Assembly: GCF_002114285.1 (NCBI RefSeq)
Contig: NZ_NEDJ01000003.1
Coordinates: forward strand, 1-64,000
Direction of reading: 5' to 3'
Length of the DNA: 64,000 nt
Origin: Halorubrum ezzemoulense DSM 17463
GTDB taxonomy: Archaea; Halobacteriota; Halobacteria; Halobacteriales; Haloferacaceae
A program made the translations under genes and the position numbers. Below are positions 48,303 through 57,089 of the stretch, in pieces (the stretch's first letter is position 1; each line of letters opens with the position of its first letter). Under the pieces are notes generated by a model. It was not told the origin of the DNA. It saw only the letters and a list, made by a program, of their open reading frames with translations, and did not search any database.

Positions 48303-50795
48303 TCAGTCGTCGGCGACGGCCGGCGTCGTCGCCGTTCCGGGGCGCGCTTCGGCCGCCGCGGGCGCCGGCGTCCATTCTAAGTCCTCTTCGTAGCGGAACG
48401 CGCGGTGGTCCCGCGTCGGGTCGACGACCGTCAGCGAGAGCCAGTCGTTGTCCAGCAGTCCGGCCACCGCCTCGTTGTCGGCGAGGATATCGGTGACGCG
48501 GTCGACGGGCGCGTGGAGGACCGTCGAGAGCCGCAGCGGCTGGTGGTACGCCGTGTCGGCGTCGGCCATGAGCGACTGGAGCGGGAGGCCGGTCATCAGG
48601 TCCCCGCCGTTGCCCTGGTAGACGCCGACGTTGCCGACCGGGTTGTGGGTCACCTTCGACCCGCTGCCGTACGCGGCGTTGTCGACCGTCGAGAAGTAGT
48701 ACTGCGCGTTGATCCACTGGGTGACGACCATCGGGCCCGTCAGTATCGCCTCCAACGCCGTTCCGTCGGGGTCGGTCGCCCAGTCGTACGAGTGGAGGAA
48801 GGCGCGCCCGTCGAGGTCGAGGTGGCTCGTCAGCGGCCGGGGCCCGACGACGAAGCCGGCGTTTCCGGCCAACCCCCACTCGGGGCGCGTCTCGGCCCAG
48901 TCTGCGGCCCGCCGTTCCGCCTCGCGCACGCCCGCCGCGCCCCCGGGTCCGGCCGAGTCGGCCTCGCCCGCCGGTCCGACCCGCTCGGCGGCTGCCGCCT
49001 CGCGGGCGGCGTCGAGGTCCGCGCGCAGCCGTTCGAGGTCCGCCGCGTGCGAGTCCGGCACGTCCCCGTCGTACAGCTCGATCTCGTCGGTCGTCGTGTT
49101 GTGTTCGGCGGCGAGGAAGACGGTGTCGTCGGGCACGTCGTGGCCGCGCTCGCGCAGTCCCGTCTTCACTTCGGGGTCGTTACAGATCGCCGCGAGGACG
49201 CGGGCGCTCGGGCCGCCGGGGTTGCCGGCGCAGGCACCGCAGTCCAGGCTGGAGTCGTGGGGGTTGTTCGCCGTCTCGGCCGCGTGGCCCGTGAAGACGA
49301 CGAGGCGACCGAACTCCTCCCACCCCATCAGCTCGAACGCGGTCGCGGCGTACTCGACCTTCTCGTCGCGAGTCAGACCGGTCGGAAGCGCTCCGGGAGC
49401 GCCGTCCTGCCGGTGGACGCCCGGTTCGCAGAACTCGTGGTCGCCCGGAACCGCGTCGTCGGTCGTCGAGAGCAGGTCGTACACCCGGGCGGGAAGGAGC
49501 GTGCGCGCCGCGAGCGCGAGCCCGTAGCCGCTGCCGGCGCCCTCAACGAAGCTGAAGGCGGTCGCGGGGTTCGAGCGGAGCGTCTCGATCGCCTCGCCCG
49601 CGGCCTCGCGAGCGCGCGCCCAGCGGTCGCGGCTCGCCCGCGCGCCGTCGTCCGTCGGGATCTCGGCGACGCGGTGCTGCGGGTCGAGGATCGGGGGACA
49701 GGCGTCGATCGACACGTCGTCGTCGTACCCCTGGTACTCCATCGGGACGCCGAAGAAGCCGGCGTAGCCGTGCGTCTCGTAGTCACCTGTCGCCTCGACG
49801 TGCCGACGGATCACCTCCGAGCGCGTGTCGATACAGAAGACCAGCTGGGCGTCCGGGCGTCCGGACGCGCCGCCGTCCGCGCGGGCCCCGCGCTCGCCGT
49901 GGCGGGCCTCGCTCTCGGCCGCGACCCGCTCGACGAGCGCGTCGCGGTACGTCGCCTCCCACGCGCTCAGGAACGCTGCCGCGATCTCGTCCTCCGCGTC
50001 GACGACCGGGCCGTCGGACTCGGCCGGCGGGGCGAGGTCGACACCGAAGGCGTCCGCCAGCGCGAGCCGGGCCGCGAGGTACCCGGTCAGCGTGATCGGG
50101 TACGCGGACTGCCACGCGCCGCCGTCGTCGGCGCGGCGCTTGAGCAGTCCGGTCCACCCGGGGAGCGCGGCGAACTGCGCCTCGAAGATCGATTGCCACC
50201 GGTCGTCGGGATACGGCTCCAGCGCGGACTCGACGGCCGCCGTCGGCGACGCCGGGAGGTCGGCTGCGAGCCCCCGATCGGGGATCTCGTCGTCGTGCTG
50301 GGCGACCGACCGGAACGCGTCGTAGAACCCCGCCTCGCGGTTCGGCATCGACCACTCGGCCCGCCCCTCGTCGAGGAAGGCCGACAGCCACTTCGTCAGC
50401 ACGCGGTCGACGCGCTCGGCGTCGGAATCCGGGCGCGTCGCGGCGCCGGCGTCGCTCGGTTCGTCCGTCCCCTCGGCGGATTCCAGCCGGTCCAGCAGGG
50501 CTTCGGGACCGGCCTCGTAGCCGCGGTCGGTCAGGGTCTCGTCGAGCAGGTCGGCGTCGATCCGCCCCTCGTCGAGGGCCGTCCGGAACGTCGCCGCCCG
50601 CGGGTAGCCGCGGCCGCCGAGAAGGTCCGCCGCCCGGCTCACGGCCTCGTCGAACGGCCGGTCCTCGAAGCCGGCGAGGGGGTTCGCGGTCACGAACGAG
50701 TGGACCGGCCAGACCGACCCGACGGCGGTCGCGGCCGTCTCGATAGCGTCTCCGATGGCGTCTGCGTCGTCTTCGGTGGTGGATTCAGCGTTCAT
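48303..50795 (-). CDS. dabA: DabA: inorganic-carbon uptake protein (DUF2309)
   Basis: An 830-residue member of DUF2309, the DabA subunit of the DAB inorganic-carbon pump. DabA has a beta-carbonic-anhydrase-like zinc site: FCIDTRSEVIRRHVE supplies Cys and Asp, and FTGHAAETANN with DCGACAGNPGG supplies the His and second Cys. The start overlaps the end of dabB by 11 bases, giving one transcriptional unit dabB-dabA. An acidic internal linker (about 100-125) is a halophile trait. The gene lies near a separate beta-carbonic anhydrase and phoU. Function is inferred from the family; haloarchaeal members are not characterised to my knowledge. Confidence 0.9.
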   Translation of the reverse strand: MNAESTTEDDADAIGDAIETAATAVGSVWPVHSFVTANPLAGFEDRPFDEAVSRAADLLGGRGYPRAATFRTALDEGRIDADLLDETLTDRGYEAGPEALLDRLESAEGTDEPSDAGAATRPDSDAERVDRVLTKWLSAFLDEGRAEWSMPNREAGFYDAFRSVAQHDDEIPDRGLAADLPASPTAAVESALEPYPDDRWQSIFEAQFAALPGWTGLLKRRADDGGAWQSAYPITLTGYLAARLALADAFGVDLAPPAESDGPVVDAEDEIAAAFLSAWEATYRDALVERVAAESEARHGERGARADGGASGRPDAQLVFCIDTRSEVIRRHVEATGDYETHGYAGFFGVPMEYQGYDDDVSIDACPPILDPQHRVAEIPTDDGARASRDRWARAREAAGEAIETLRSNPATAFSFVEGAGSGYGLALAARTLLPARVYDLLSTTDDAVPGDHEFCEPGVHRQDGAPGALPTGLTRDEKVEYAATAFELMGWEEFGRLVVFTGHAAETANNPHDSSLDCGACAGNPGGPSARVLAAICNDPEVKTGLRERGHDVPDDTVFLAAEHNTTTDEIELYDGDVPDSHAADLERLRADLDAAREAAAAERVGPAGEADSAGPGGAAGVREAERRAADWAETRPEWGLAGNAGFVVGPRPLTSHLDLDGRAFLHSYDWATDPDGTALEAILTGPMVVTQWINAQYYFSTVDNAAYGSGSKVTHNPVGNVGVYQGNGGDLMTGLPLQSLMADADTAYHQPLRLSTVLHAPVDRVTDILADNEAVAGLLDNDWLSLTVVDPTRDHRAFRYEEDLEWTPAPAAAEARPGTATTPAVADD

Positions 50796-52272
50796 CGTAT
50801 TCCTCCGTGGCGGTCAGGACGGTTTCCGGGGCGGGCTGCCCCGCGTTCAGCAGGGCGACGTAGAGGCGCTCGCTCCGTTCGTAGACGCCGGTCTCGATCG
50901 CGACGTACGCCGCGAGGAAGGCGACGCCGACGAGCGCGTGGAGCGCTGTCAGTTCGGTCGGCGCCGAGACGACGGGGAGCCCGGCGAGCAGCCCCGAGAC
51001 GGCCTCGTACGCGAGCGCGTACACGGCGATGGCCGGGAGCGCCACCAGCGGGACGGCGCCGTAGCGGGCCGCCGTCGACAGACCGGTCTGCCGGACGGCG
51101 CTCCGGGCCGCGTGGAGCGTCGTGAGCGTGACGAACCCGGCGAGCAGCAGCCCGCTGTCGAGGCTCGTTCCCTTCCCCGTCAGGACCGCGAACGTCGCGC
51201 CGCCGGCGAGCCCGGTCAGCAACACGACGGCCGCACCCGCGACGCCCGTTCCCCCGAGTTCCGATTCGGTCTCCGTCGGGGCCGTGCGCTCGACCTTGTC
51301 GCCCGCGCTCAGGAAGTGGTACGCCTTGTAGAACCCGTGTAACACGAGGTGCGTCACGGCGGCGGCGAAGAAGCCGAGCCCGGTCTGGACGATCATAAAG
51401 CCCATCTGCCCGACGGTCGAGCAGCCTAGTTCGCCCTTGACGTCCGACCGGACGGTCTTGAGCAGCTTCCCGCCGAGGGCGCTCGCGGCGCCCGCGACCA
51501 CGAGGGCGAGCATGAGCCCGGTTTCGGCCGTCACGACGGGCGCGAAGCGGGTCAGGAGGATGCCGCCGGCGTTGACGAAGCCGGCGTGCATCAGCGCCGA
51601 CGCGGGCGTGGGAGCGGTCATCGAGGAGAGCAGCCACCCGTGGAACGGGACGAGAGCGGACTGGATCATCGCCGCGAGGACGAGCGCGCCCCCGGCGACG
51701 AGCAGCGTGGGGCCGCCGAGCCCGTCCGCGCTCGCGGCGATACCCGAGATCGTCGTCGCCTCGGTCGCCCGCCACAGCGTCAATAGGGCGACGCCGAGGA
51801 GCGCGCTGCTCGCGAGGAAGTGCCGCCGGGCGACGCTCGCGGCCGCGCGGGCCTGCGGCCAGCCGTCGACGGTCCCGATGAGCCGGGCCATCAAGAGTCC
51901 CATCGCCAGCCAGCACAGCCAGAACAGCGTGAGGTGGTCGGCCGCGACGAGCGCCATCACGGCGAGCGTGAACGAGAAGATCCCGAGGAAGAAGTCGGTC
52001 TCGTGGGCGCTCCCGCCCATGTAGCGCCGGGAGTAGCTGTGGACGATCCCGCTGAAGAACGTGACGACGGTCCACAGCAGGACGGTCAGTCCGTCGACGG
52101 CGACCGCGCCGGGCACCTCCCACGAGGCGCCGAGTCGGAGTCGGGCGACGAGGACGGCGACGCTCGCGGCGAACAGCGACCACGCGAGCCACGTCAGTAC
52201 AGCGGAGACGAACGACGAGTCCGTCGTCTTCCGGAGCGCTCCGACCGTCGTCTTCGAGGTGGGTCCTGACAT
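50785..52272 (-). CDS. dabB: DabB: proton-conducting membrane subunit (NuoL/MrpA-like)
   Basis: A 495-residue membrane protein with about 13 helices of the NADH dehydrogenase subunit 5/Mrp antiporter family. Signatures include VPFHGWLLSSMTAPTPASALMH with its conserved His and Lys neighbourhood, SDVKGELGCSTVGQMGFM and LHGFYKAYHFLSAGD. In DAB pairs this subunit provides the ion gradient that drives DabA. ATG 52272 (MSGPTSKT) is chosen over the in-frame ATG at 52383. A TATTAAA element (52362-52368) lies 90 bases upstream, so the mRNA may carry a leader of 60 or more bases. Confidence 0.88.
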   Translation of the reverse strand: MSGPTSKTTVGALRKTTDSSFVSAVLTWLAWSLFAASVAVLVARLRLGASWEVPGAVAVDGLTVLLWTVVTFFSGIVHSYSRRYMGGSAHETDFFLGIFSFTLAVMALVAADHLTLFWLCWLAMGLLMARLIGTVDGWPQARAAASVARRHFLASSALLGVALLTLWRATEATTISGIAASADGLGGPTLLVAGGALVLAAMIQSALVPFHGWLLSSMTAPTPASALMHAGFVNAGGILLTRFAPVVTAETGLMLALVVAGAASALGGKLLKTVRSDVKGELGCSTVGQMGFMIVQTGLGFFAAAVTHLVLHGFYKAYHFLSAGDKVERTAPTETESELGGTGVAGAAVVLLTGLAGGATFAVLTGKGTSLDSGLLLAGFVTLTTLHAARSAVRQTGLSTAARYGAVPLVALPAIAVYALAYEAVSGLLAGLPVVSAPTELTALHALVGVAFLAAYVAIETGVYERSERLYVALLNAGQPAPETVLTATEEYDER

Positions 52273-52524
52273 CGTTCGAGCGACCACGCGACCGGTCTCG
52301 ACCCGCCGTCGGGTCGAGTCGCAACCCGGTCGTTGTCTACCCACTTTGAGAACATAACGTCTATTAAAGCTGTTTGTATTCACAATTCGTTCGCAAGAAC
52401 AGCATTATAGAACATTATGATTATCCTCTCATGGGGGAGGGCCTGGCGAGTCCGCAGTCGCAAGTGAGCCCGTTCGGCGTCGCGACTCAGGAAACCATAT
52501 CGGCTCGGAGTCCGGAGGACCGGT

Positions 52525-53541
52525 ATGCGAGAACTCGCAGGGACCGTCCTGGTCGGGGAGTCGTTCGAGCCCGTCCGCGGACGCGTCGTCGTCGAAGACG
52601 GGCGGATCGACGCCGTGGAGGAGACGGACACCGACTCGACGGACCTCGTGCGGCCGGCGTTCGTCAACGCGCACACCCACCGCGGGGACTCCGTCGCGAA
52701 GGAGGCCGCGGTCGGCCTGTCGCTCGGCGAGGCGGTCGCGCCGCCGGACAGCCTGAAGCACCGGCGGCTGGCGGCCGCCGACCGCGACGAACTGGTGTCG
52801 GCGATGGGGCGGACGCTCCGGTTCATGCGTCGGACCGGCACGGTCTCCACGCTCGACTTCCGCGAGTCGGGGCCCGCCGGCGCGCGGGCGCTCCGCGAGG
52901 CGGCGGCGGAGACGGGCGTCGACCCGTTCATCTTCGGGAGCGGCGACCCGTCGGTCCTCGACGTCGCCGACGGCTACGGGGCCTCCGGCGCGAACGACGA
53001 CGAGTTCGCCGCGGAGCGCGCCGCCTGCGAGGATCGCGGTCGCCCGTTCGCGATCCACGCGGGCGAGCCGGACGCGACCGACATCCACCCGGCGCTCGAC
53101 TACGACCCGGACCTGCTCGTTCACATGGTCCACGCCGAGCCGGACCACTTGGAGCGCGTCGCGGACCAGTCGGTCCCGATCGCCGTCTGTCCGCGCGCGA
53201 ACGCGGTCCTCGATGTCGGGACGCCGCCGATACGGGAGCTGCTCGACCACACCACCGTCGCGCTCGGCACCGACAACGCCATGCTGAACCAGCCGTCAAT
53301 GTTCCGCGAGATGGCGACAGCGGCGAAGCGGTTCGACGTGACCGACCGGGAGGTGTTGCGAATGGCGACCGCCGCGGGCGCCGAAATCGCCGACCTCGAC
53401 TGCGGGGCGATCGAGCCCGGGCGGCGGGCGGCCCTCCTCGTCCTCGACGGCGACTCCGACAACCTGTCCGGCTCGGAGGACCCGGTCCGTGCGGTCGTCC
53501 GGCGGGCGACCGGGCTCGACGTCGAGCGCGTCGTCGGTTAG
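52525..53541 (+). CDS. Amidohydrolase-family hydrolase
   Basis: A 338-residue metal-dependent hydrolase of the chlorohydrolase/cytosine-deaminase-like branch. It has NAHTH (metal His-x-His) near residue 49, AIHAGE near 175, HMVHAE near 196 and LGTDNA near 251, the usual set of metal ligands and catalytic Asp. At this length it is shorter than most members (over 400 residues), mainly at the C-terminus. Its substrate could be an S-adenosylhomocysteine-like or other cyclic amidine, but this is not decidable. A GGAGG Shine-Dalgarno site (52513-52517) and CATATC (52495-52500) precede the ATG. Confidence 0.85.
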   Translation: MRELAGTVLVGESFEPVRGRVVVEDGRIDAVEETDTDSTDLVRPAFVNAHTHRGDSVAKEAAVGLSLGEAVAPPDSLKHRRLAAADRDELVSAMGRTLRFMRRTGTVSTLDFRESGPAGARALREAAAETGVDPFIFGSGDPSVLDVADGYGASGANDDEFAAERAACEDRGRPFAIHAGEPDATDIHPALDYDPDLLVHMVHAEPDHLERVADQSVPIAVCPRANAVLDVGTPPIRELLDHTTVALGTDNAMLNQPSMFREMATAAKRFDVTDREVLRMATAAGAEIADLDCGAIEPGRRAALLVLDGDSDNLSGSEDPVRAVVRRATGLDVERVVG

Positions 53542-54020
53542 TCCTCCGCCCCGTCCCGCCCGGCGTCGAACCGTCCGAACGGGGTCGTCTCGTGGGTCCG
53601 CACGAGGACCTCGTCGGCGACGGTGACGCCCATGTCGAGGAGCGCCTGCGCCACGGGCGTGATGTCGCTGTCCGACTCGCCGACGACGGTGACGAGGAGG
53701 TTCTGCTCGCCGGTGACGAGCTCTTGGACCGACACGACTCCGTCGATCGCGAGGATGTCGGGGATGAGTTCGCCGCGCTCCGGTATCGACGCGGTACAGT
53801 AGAGCAGCATCCGGAGCGGATACCCCGACCGCTGGTAGTCGACGCTGGCGCTGTACCCCTTGATCACGCCCTCGGACTCCAACCGCTGGATGCGCTTGCG
53901 GACGGTGCTGTCCGAGGTGCCGGCCCGCTCCGCGATGTCCCCGGACGACGTGTTCCGCGCGTCCGCCTGGAGCGCGTACAGGATCGCCCTGTCGACGTCG
54001 TCTATCGCGCCGTTGTCCAT
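53538..54020 (-). CDS. Lrp/AsnC-family transcriptional regulator
   Basis: A 160-residue regulator. The N-terminal HTH (DDVDRAILYALQADARNTSSGDIAERAG, seen in parts: DIAERAGTSDSTVRKRI) is followed by the AsnC ligand-binding RAM domain (IKGYSASVDYQRSGYPLRML onward). It may sense an amino acid. It converges with the amidohydrolase gene, overlapping it by four bases (53538-53541), and a strong TATA box (54045-54051) drives it. Many haloarchaeal genomes carry numerous Lrp paralogues, so the target cannot be named. Confidence 0.92.
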   Translation of the reverse strand: MDNGAIDDVDRAILYALQADARNTSSGDIAERAGTSDSTVRKRIQRLESEGVIKGYSASVDYQRSGYPLRMLLYCTASIPERGELIPDILAIDGVVSVQELVTGEQNLLVTVVGESDSDITPVAQALLDMGVTVADEVLVRTHETTPFGRFDAGRDGAED

Positions 54021-54044
54021 GTCTCGCCGGTACGCGCGTGTCGG

Positions 54045-54051
54045 TTTTATA
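54045..54051 (-). promoter_or_regulatory. TATA box of the Lrp gene
   Basis: TTTTATA on the plus strand reads TATAAAA in the direction of transcription and lies 25-31 bases before ATG 54020. Confidence 0.6.
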
Positions 54052-54129
54052 CGTTGGTGGGGCGCCCGGCGCCGCCGCGGTCGACGCCGATCCCGACGCC
54101 TACATACGATCCCCGCCAGTGGGTCGGAT

Positions 54130-54528
54130 ATGGCGACCTACACCGCGGACATCGACGTTCGGTTCCGCGACATCGACGCGATGGGCCACGTCAACAACGC
54201 CGTCTACGCGACGTACATCGAGCAGGCGCGGACGCGCTTCTTCCGCGATGTCCTCGACCTCGACATCTCGGGGGCGTCGACCGTGCTGGCGTCGCTGTCG
54301 ATCGACTTCCGCCGACCGGTCGAACTCGACGACGACGCGGTCGTGGTGAGCGTCGAGATAGCGGATCTCGGCCGGTCGAGCGCGACGATGACGCACGAGA
54401 TCCGGATCGGCGACGCCGTCGCGGCGGAAGCCGAGGCGACGCTCGTCGCCGTGGACCCGGAGACGGGCGAGCCGACGCCGATCCCGGAGGCACACCGGGA
54501 GGCGATGGCGTCGTACCGAGATCGCTGA
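54130..54528 (+). CDS. Acyl-CoA thioesterase (4HBT hot-dog fold)
   Basis: A 132-residue hot-dog-fold thioesterase. The FRDIDAMGHVNNAVYATYIEQAR-type signature is shown by RFRDIDAMGHVNNAVY near residue 10, with the catalytic Asp. It probably hydrolyses acyl-CoA or related thioesters. The ATG at 54130 is preferred to the upstream in-frame start at 53860, which would read through the Lrp gene. It heads a run of plus-strand genes (grx, pduO, cupin, rhodanese), though there is a gap of 95 bases before the next gene. Confidence 0.9.
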   Translation: MATYTADIDVRFRDIDAMGHVNNAVYATYIEQARTRFFRDVLDLDISGASTVLASLSIDFRRPVELDDDAVVVSVEIADLGRSSATMTHEIRIGDAVAAEAEATLVAVDPETGEPTPIPEAHREAMASYRDR

Positions 54529-54623
54529 GGGGGCGGCCCGCGGCCCGGGGCTGCGATATGAGGCCTTCCCCACCGTCGCGGTCGGACGCACACCTTCTTG
54601 ACCGCGCGGACCGATCGATCGGT

Positions 54624-54863
54624 ATGAGCGTTCGACTGTACGCCCTCGACGGGTGTCCGTGGTGCGAGAAGGCGGCCGACGCCCTGGACGACGCGGGCGT
54701 CGAGTACGAGACGGAGTGGGTGGAAGCGCTCCACTCCGACCGGAACGAGGTGAAGCGAGTGAGCGGCCAGCGCGGCGTCCCCGTCCTCGTCGACGAGGGA
54801 CGCGGCGTGACGATGGCCGAGAGCGCGAACATCGTCGACTACGTCGAGAGGACCCTCGCATGA
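54624..54863 (+). CDS. Glutaredoxin-like redox protein
   Basis: A 79-residue thioredoxin-fold protein with the redox motif CPWC at residues 11-14 (LYALDGCPWCEKA) and the cis-Pro loop GVPVLVDEG. It lacks an N-terminal extension and is close to the minimal glutaredoxin size. Halophiles make gamma-glutamylcysteine in place of glutathione, so the natural reductant is uncertain. The stop overlaps the next gene's ATG by four bases (ATGA), so it is coupled with the cobalamin adenosyltransferase. Confidence 0.9.
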   Translation: MSVRLYALDGCPWCEKAADALDDAGVEYETEWVEALHSDRNEVKRVSGQRGVPVLVDEGRGVTMAESANIVDYVERTLA

Positions 54864-55393
54864 GCATCTACACCGGTCGCGGCGACGAGGGGGAGACCGA
54901 CCTCCGGGACATGAGCCGGGTGTCGAAGTCCAGCCACCGCATCGAGGCGTACGGCTCGGTCGACGAGGCGAACGCGCTGCTCGGAACGGTCCGCCCGACG
55001 GGCCACGAGGACATCGACGAGCTGCTGGAGACGATACAGAACCATCTTCACGTCGTTCAGGCCGACCTCGCGAACCCCGACCCCGACCCGGACGACCCGC
55101 AGGTGGAGCCCGACCATGCCGACCTGCTGGAGGAGCGCATCGACGCGTTCGACGAGGAGCTGGAGCCCCTGCGGTCGTTCATTCTCCCGGGCGGCGGCGA
55201 GGCGGGGGCGGCGCTCCACCACGCGCGCGCCGTCGTCCGGCGCGCGGAGCGGCGCGTCGTCGACCTGGCGCGCTCGGAGCCGATCAACGAGTCGGTCGTC
55301 ACCTACCTCAACCGCCTCTCTGACCTCCTCTTCACCCTCGGCCGCGTCGCGAACGCGCGTGACGGCGAGCCCGAGGAGTCGCCGACGTACTGA
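54860..55393 (+). CDS. PduO-type cob(I)alamin adenosyltransferase
   Basis: A 177-residue enzyme that adds the adenosyl group to cobalamin to give coenzyme B12. The N-terminal TGRGDEGETDLRDM is the ATP-binding loop, RIEAYGSVDEANALLG the following signature, and AVVRRAERRVVDLAR plus YLNRLSDLLFTLGRVA the ending. It is PduO-like, not CobA-like. The link by a four-base overlap with glutaredoxin is striking, because this enzyme needs Co(I), produced by a reductase. No B12 synthesis or B12-dependent gene is nearby. Confidence 0.93.
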   Translation: MSIYTGRGDEGETDLRDMSRVSKSSHRIEAYGSVDEANALLGTVRPTGHEDIDELLETIQNHLHVVQADLANPDPDPDDPQVEPDHADLLEERIDAFDEELEPLRSFILPGGGEAGAALHHARAVVRRAERRVVDLARSEPINESVVTYLNRLSDLLFTLGRVANARDGEPEESPTY

Positions 55394-55440
55394 GCCGCCC
55401 CGAGCGCGCGATTTTTCCCCGTCCCGCGCGAGGTGCGGGT

Positions 55441-55767
55441 ATGACGCTCGACAGCTACGCGGCGGCGGTCGCCGATCTCGACCCGGCTCCCGGCGAGGTC
55501 GAGACGGCGGAGGTCGTCGTCACCGACGACGCGCTCGTGAAGGCGTTCGTCCTCGGCCCGGACGCGACCGTCGACCCCCACGAGCACGCGGACGCCACGA
55601 ACGTGTTCCACGTGCTGGAGGGGGAACCGACGGTGATCCGCGACGGCGAGGAAGAGGCGCTCGCGGCCCCGGCAGTGGTGGAGAACGCCCGGGGCGCGGT
55701 CCACGGCGCCCGCAACGACACCGACGACCGAGCCGTGCTCACGGCCACCCTCGCCCCGCTCCACTGA
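55441..55767 (+). CDS. Small cupin protein
   Basis: A 108-residue single-domain cupin. The metal-binding first motif DPHEHADATNVFHVLEG shows His pair and Glu, and ENARGAVHGARNDTDDR fits the second motif with its His. Such small cupins often bind a metal, and some act as isomerases or epimerases or as ligand sensors; I cannot choose. It overlaps the rhodanese start (TGATG, 55765-55769), so it is coupled with it. There is no clear own TATA box. Confidence 0.82.
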   Translation: MTLDSYAAAVADLDPAPGEVETAEVVVTDDALVKAFVLGPDATVDPHEHADATNVFHVLEGEPTVIRDGEEEALAAPAVVENARGAVHGARNDTDDRAVLTATLAPLH

Positions 55768-56159
55768 TGGACGGCGAAATCGACCCCGAAGAGCTGTCAG
55801 CCCTGCTCGACGAGCGCGGCGACAGCTCTCCCGACGAGTCGCTCCGCATCGTCGACATCCGCGACCGGCGCGCGTTCGACCGAGGGCACCTCCCCGACAG
55901 CGAGTGTATCCCGTTCCCGGAGCTGACGAACCGGATCGCGGAGCTCGAGGGCAGCGACCGCATCGTCACCGTCTGCCCCCACGGCGTCGCCAGCCAGCAG
56001 GCGGCCCAGCTCATCGGCAGCTACGAGGGGACGCAGGACGCGCGCGTCGACAGCCTCCGCGGCGGCATCGAGGCGTGGGAGCGGGAAATCGGCGACCTGC
56101 CCGCGTCGGACGAGCCGGCCGCCAGCGATCCCGACGAGGGGCCTGAGAGCCCGTTCTGA
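55767..56159 (+). CDS. Rhodanese-like sulfurtransferase
   Basis: A 130-residue rhodanese domain. The active-site loop VTVCPHGVASQQA has the catalytic Cys at residue 70, and IVDIRDRRAFDRGHLPDSE gives the CDC25-like first half. It transfers sulfur from thiosulfate or persulfides to acceptors. It ends with an acidic tail. It is the last gene in the run thioesterase-grx-pduO-cupin-rhodanese and overlaps the cupin stop by one base. Confidence 0.9.
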   Translation: MDGEIDPEELSALLDERGDSSPDESLRIVDIRDRRAFDRGHLPDSECIPFPELTNRIAELEGSDRIVTVCPHGVASQQAAQLIGSYEGTQDARVDSLRGGIEAWEREIGDLPASDEPAASDPDEGPESPF

Positions 56160-56180
56160 CGCCGGACGGGCGTCCCCGGT

Positions 56181-57089
56181 TCAGATCGCACGAATCCGCA
56201 CCCGCCAGAAGTCGCGGAACGCGTCGTCGAGCGCTCCCTTCGGCTTGCCGGTTGCGTCCGACACGTCGGTGACGTCGGCGCGGTCCCGAACCCGGCCCAG
56301 CACGCTGCGCTCGCCGACGACGATCACGCGGTCGAGGTCCTCTCCCGCGGCGACCGCGGCGAGCGCCTCGTCGGCCCGGTCGAGGTGGTCGTCGATCTGC
56401 CCCTCCCGGCGGCGCTCGAATCGCCCCTGCGAGAAGCCGCCCTTCGAGTGTGCCTCCTTCACGTCGGTGGTGAACCCCTCGAAAGCGACCCGCTCGTCGC
56501 CCTCGTAGGTGCCGACCGCGAAGGTGTCCGAGCGGACCACGGCGAACGCGAACCGGCCGGTCGGGCGGAACCACGCGTCGTCGAGCCGGAACCGGTCGCT
56601 CCACCGGTCGAACGGTTCGGGTTCGACCGGCGGCGTCAGCGCGGCGCTCACCGCGCCCGTGTCGTCGGCGAGGACGACCGCGGGCGCGGCCCGCCGGACG
56701 AGCGCCGTCCGGTCGCCGAGCCAGTCCGACACGGTCGCGGGGACCGCGTCTGCGTCCGGCACATACGCCGTGAGCAACCCCTCCGGGTCGTCGCTCTCGA
56801 CGGCCCGGAACCGCTCGAGCGCGTCCGTCAGCCGCGAGCCGCTGCGGTCGCTCACGCGGCGGAACTCGACCGTCTCCTCCGTCCCCTCGGCGCGCTCCAG
56901 CCGCTCCTCTAACGACTCGATCCGGTGTTCGAGCTCGTTCACGCGCTCCTCGGCGCGCTGCCGGTCGGCGACCGCGTCGGACCGCCGCTCCTCCTCGGCC
57001 TCGGCGCGGCGTTCGAGGTGACGCTTCTCCTCCTCCAACTCCTCGATGCGCTCCTTCAGCTCGGCGCGCCCGAGCAGCCTGTCGATCAT
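56181..57089 (-). CDS. Vms1/VLRF1-type peptidyl-tRNA hydrolase (release-factor-like)
   Basis: A 302-residue protein. A long charged coiled coil (about 5-75; ELKERIEELEEEKRHLERR) leads to an eRF1-like fold. The segment HSKGGFSQGRFERRR (about 214-228) has the Gln-containing loop that corresponds to the GGQ/GxxQ catalytic motif of Vms1/ANKZF1. Vms1 frees nascent chains from stalled large subunits, so this protein should act in ribosome rescue. The C-terminal part (VIVVGERSVLGRVR) carries the rest of the RF-like domain. TTTTAC (reverse, 57112-57117) provides the TATA box for ATG 57089. Confidence 0.85.
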   Translation of the reverse strand: MIDRLLGRAELKERIEELEEEKRHLERRAEAEEERRSDAVADRQRAEERVNELEHRIESLEERLERAEGTEETVEFRRVSDRSGSRLTDALERFRAVESDDPEGLLTAYVPDADAVPATVSDWLGDRTALVRRAAPAVVLADDTGAVSAALTPPVEPEPFDRWSDRFRLDDAWFRPTGRFAFAVVRSDTFAVGTYEGDERVAFEGFTTDVKEAHSKGGFSQGRFERRREGQIDDHLDRADEALAAVAAGEDLDRVIVVGERSVLGRVRDRADVTDVSDATGKPKGALDDAFRDFWRVRIRAI

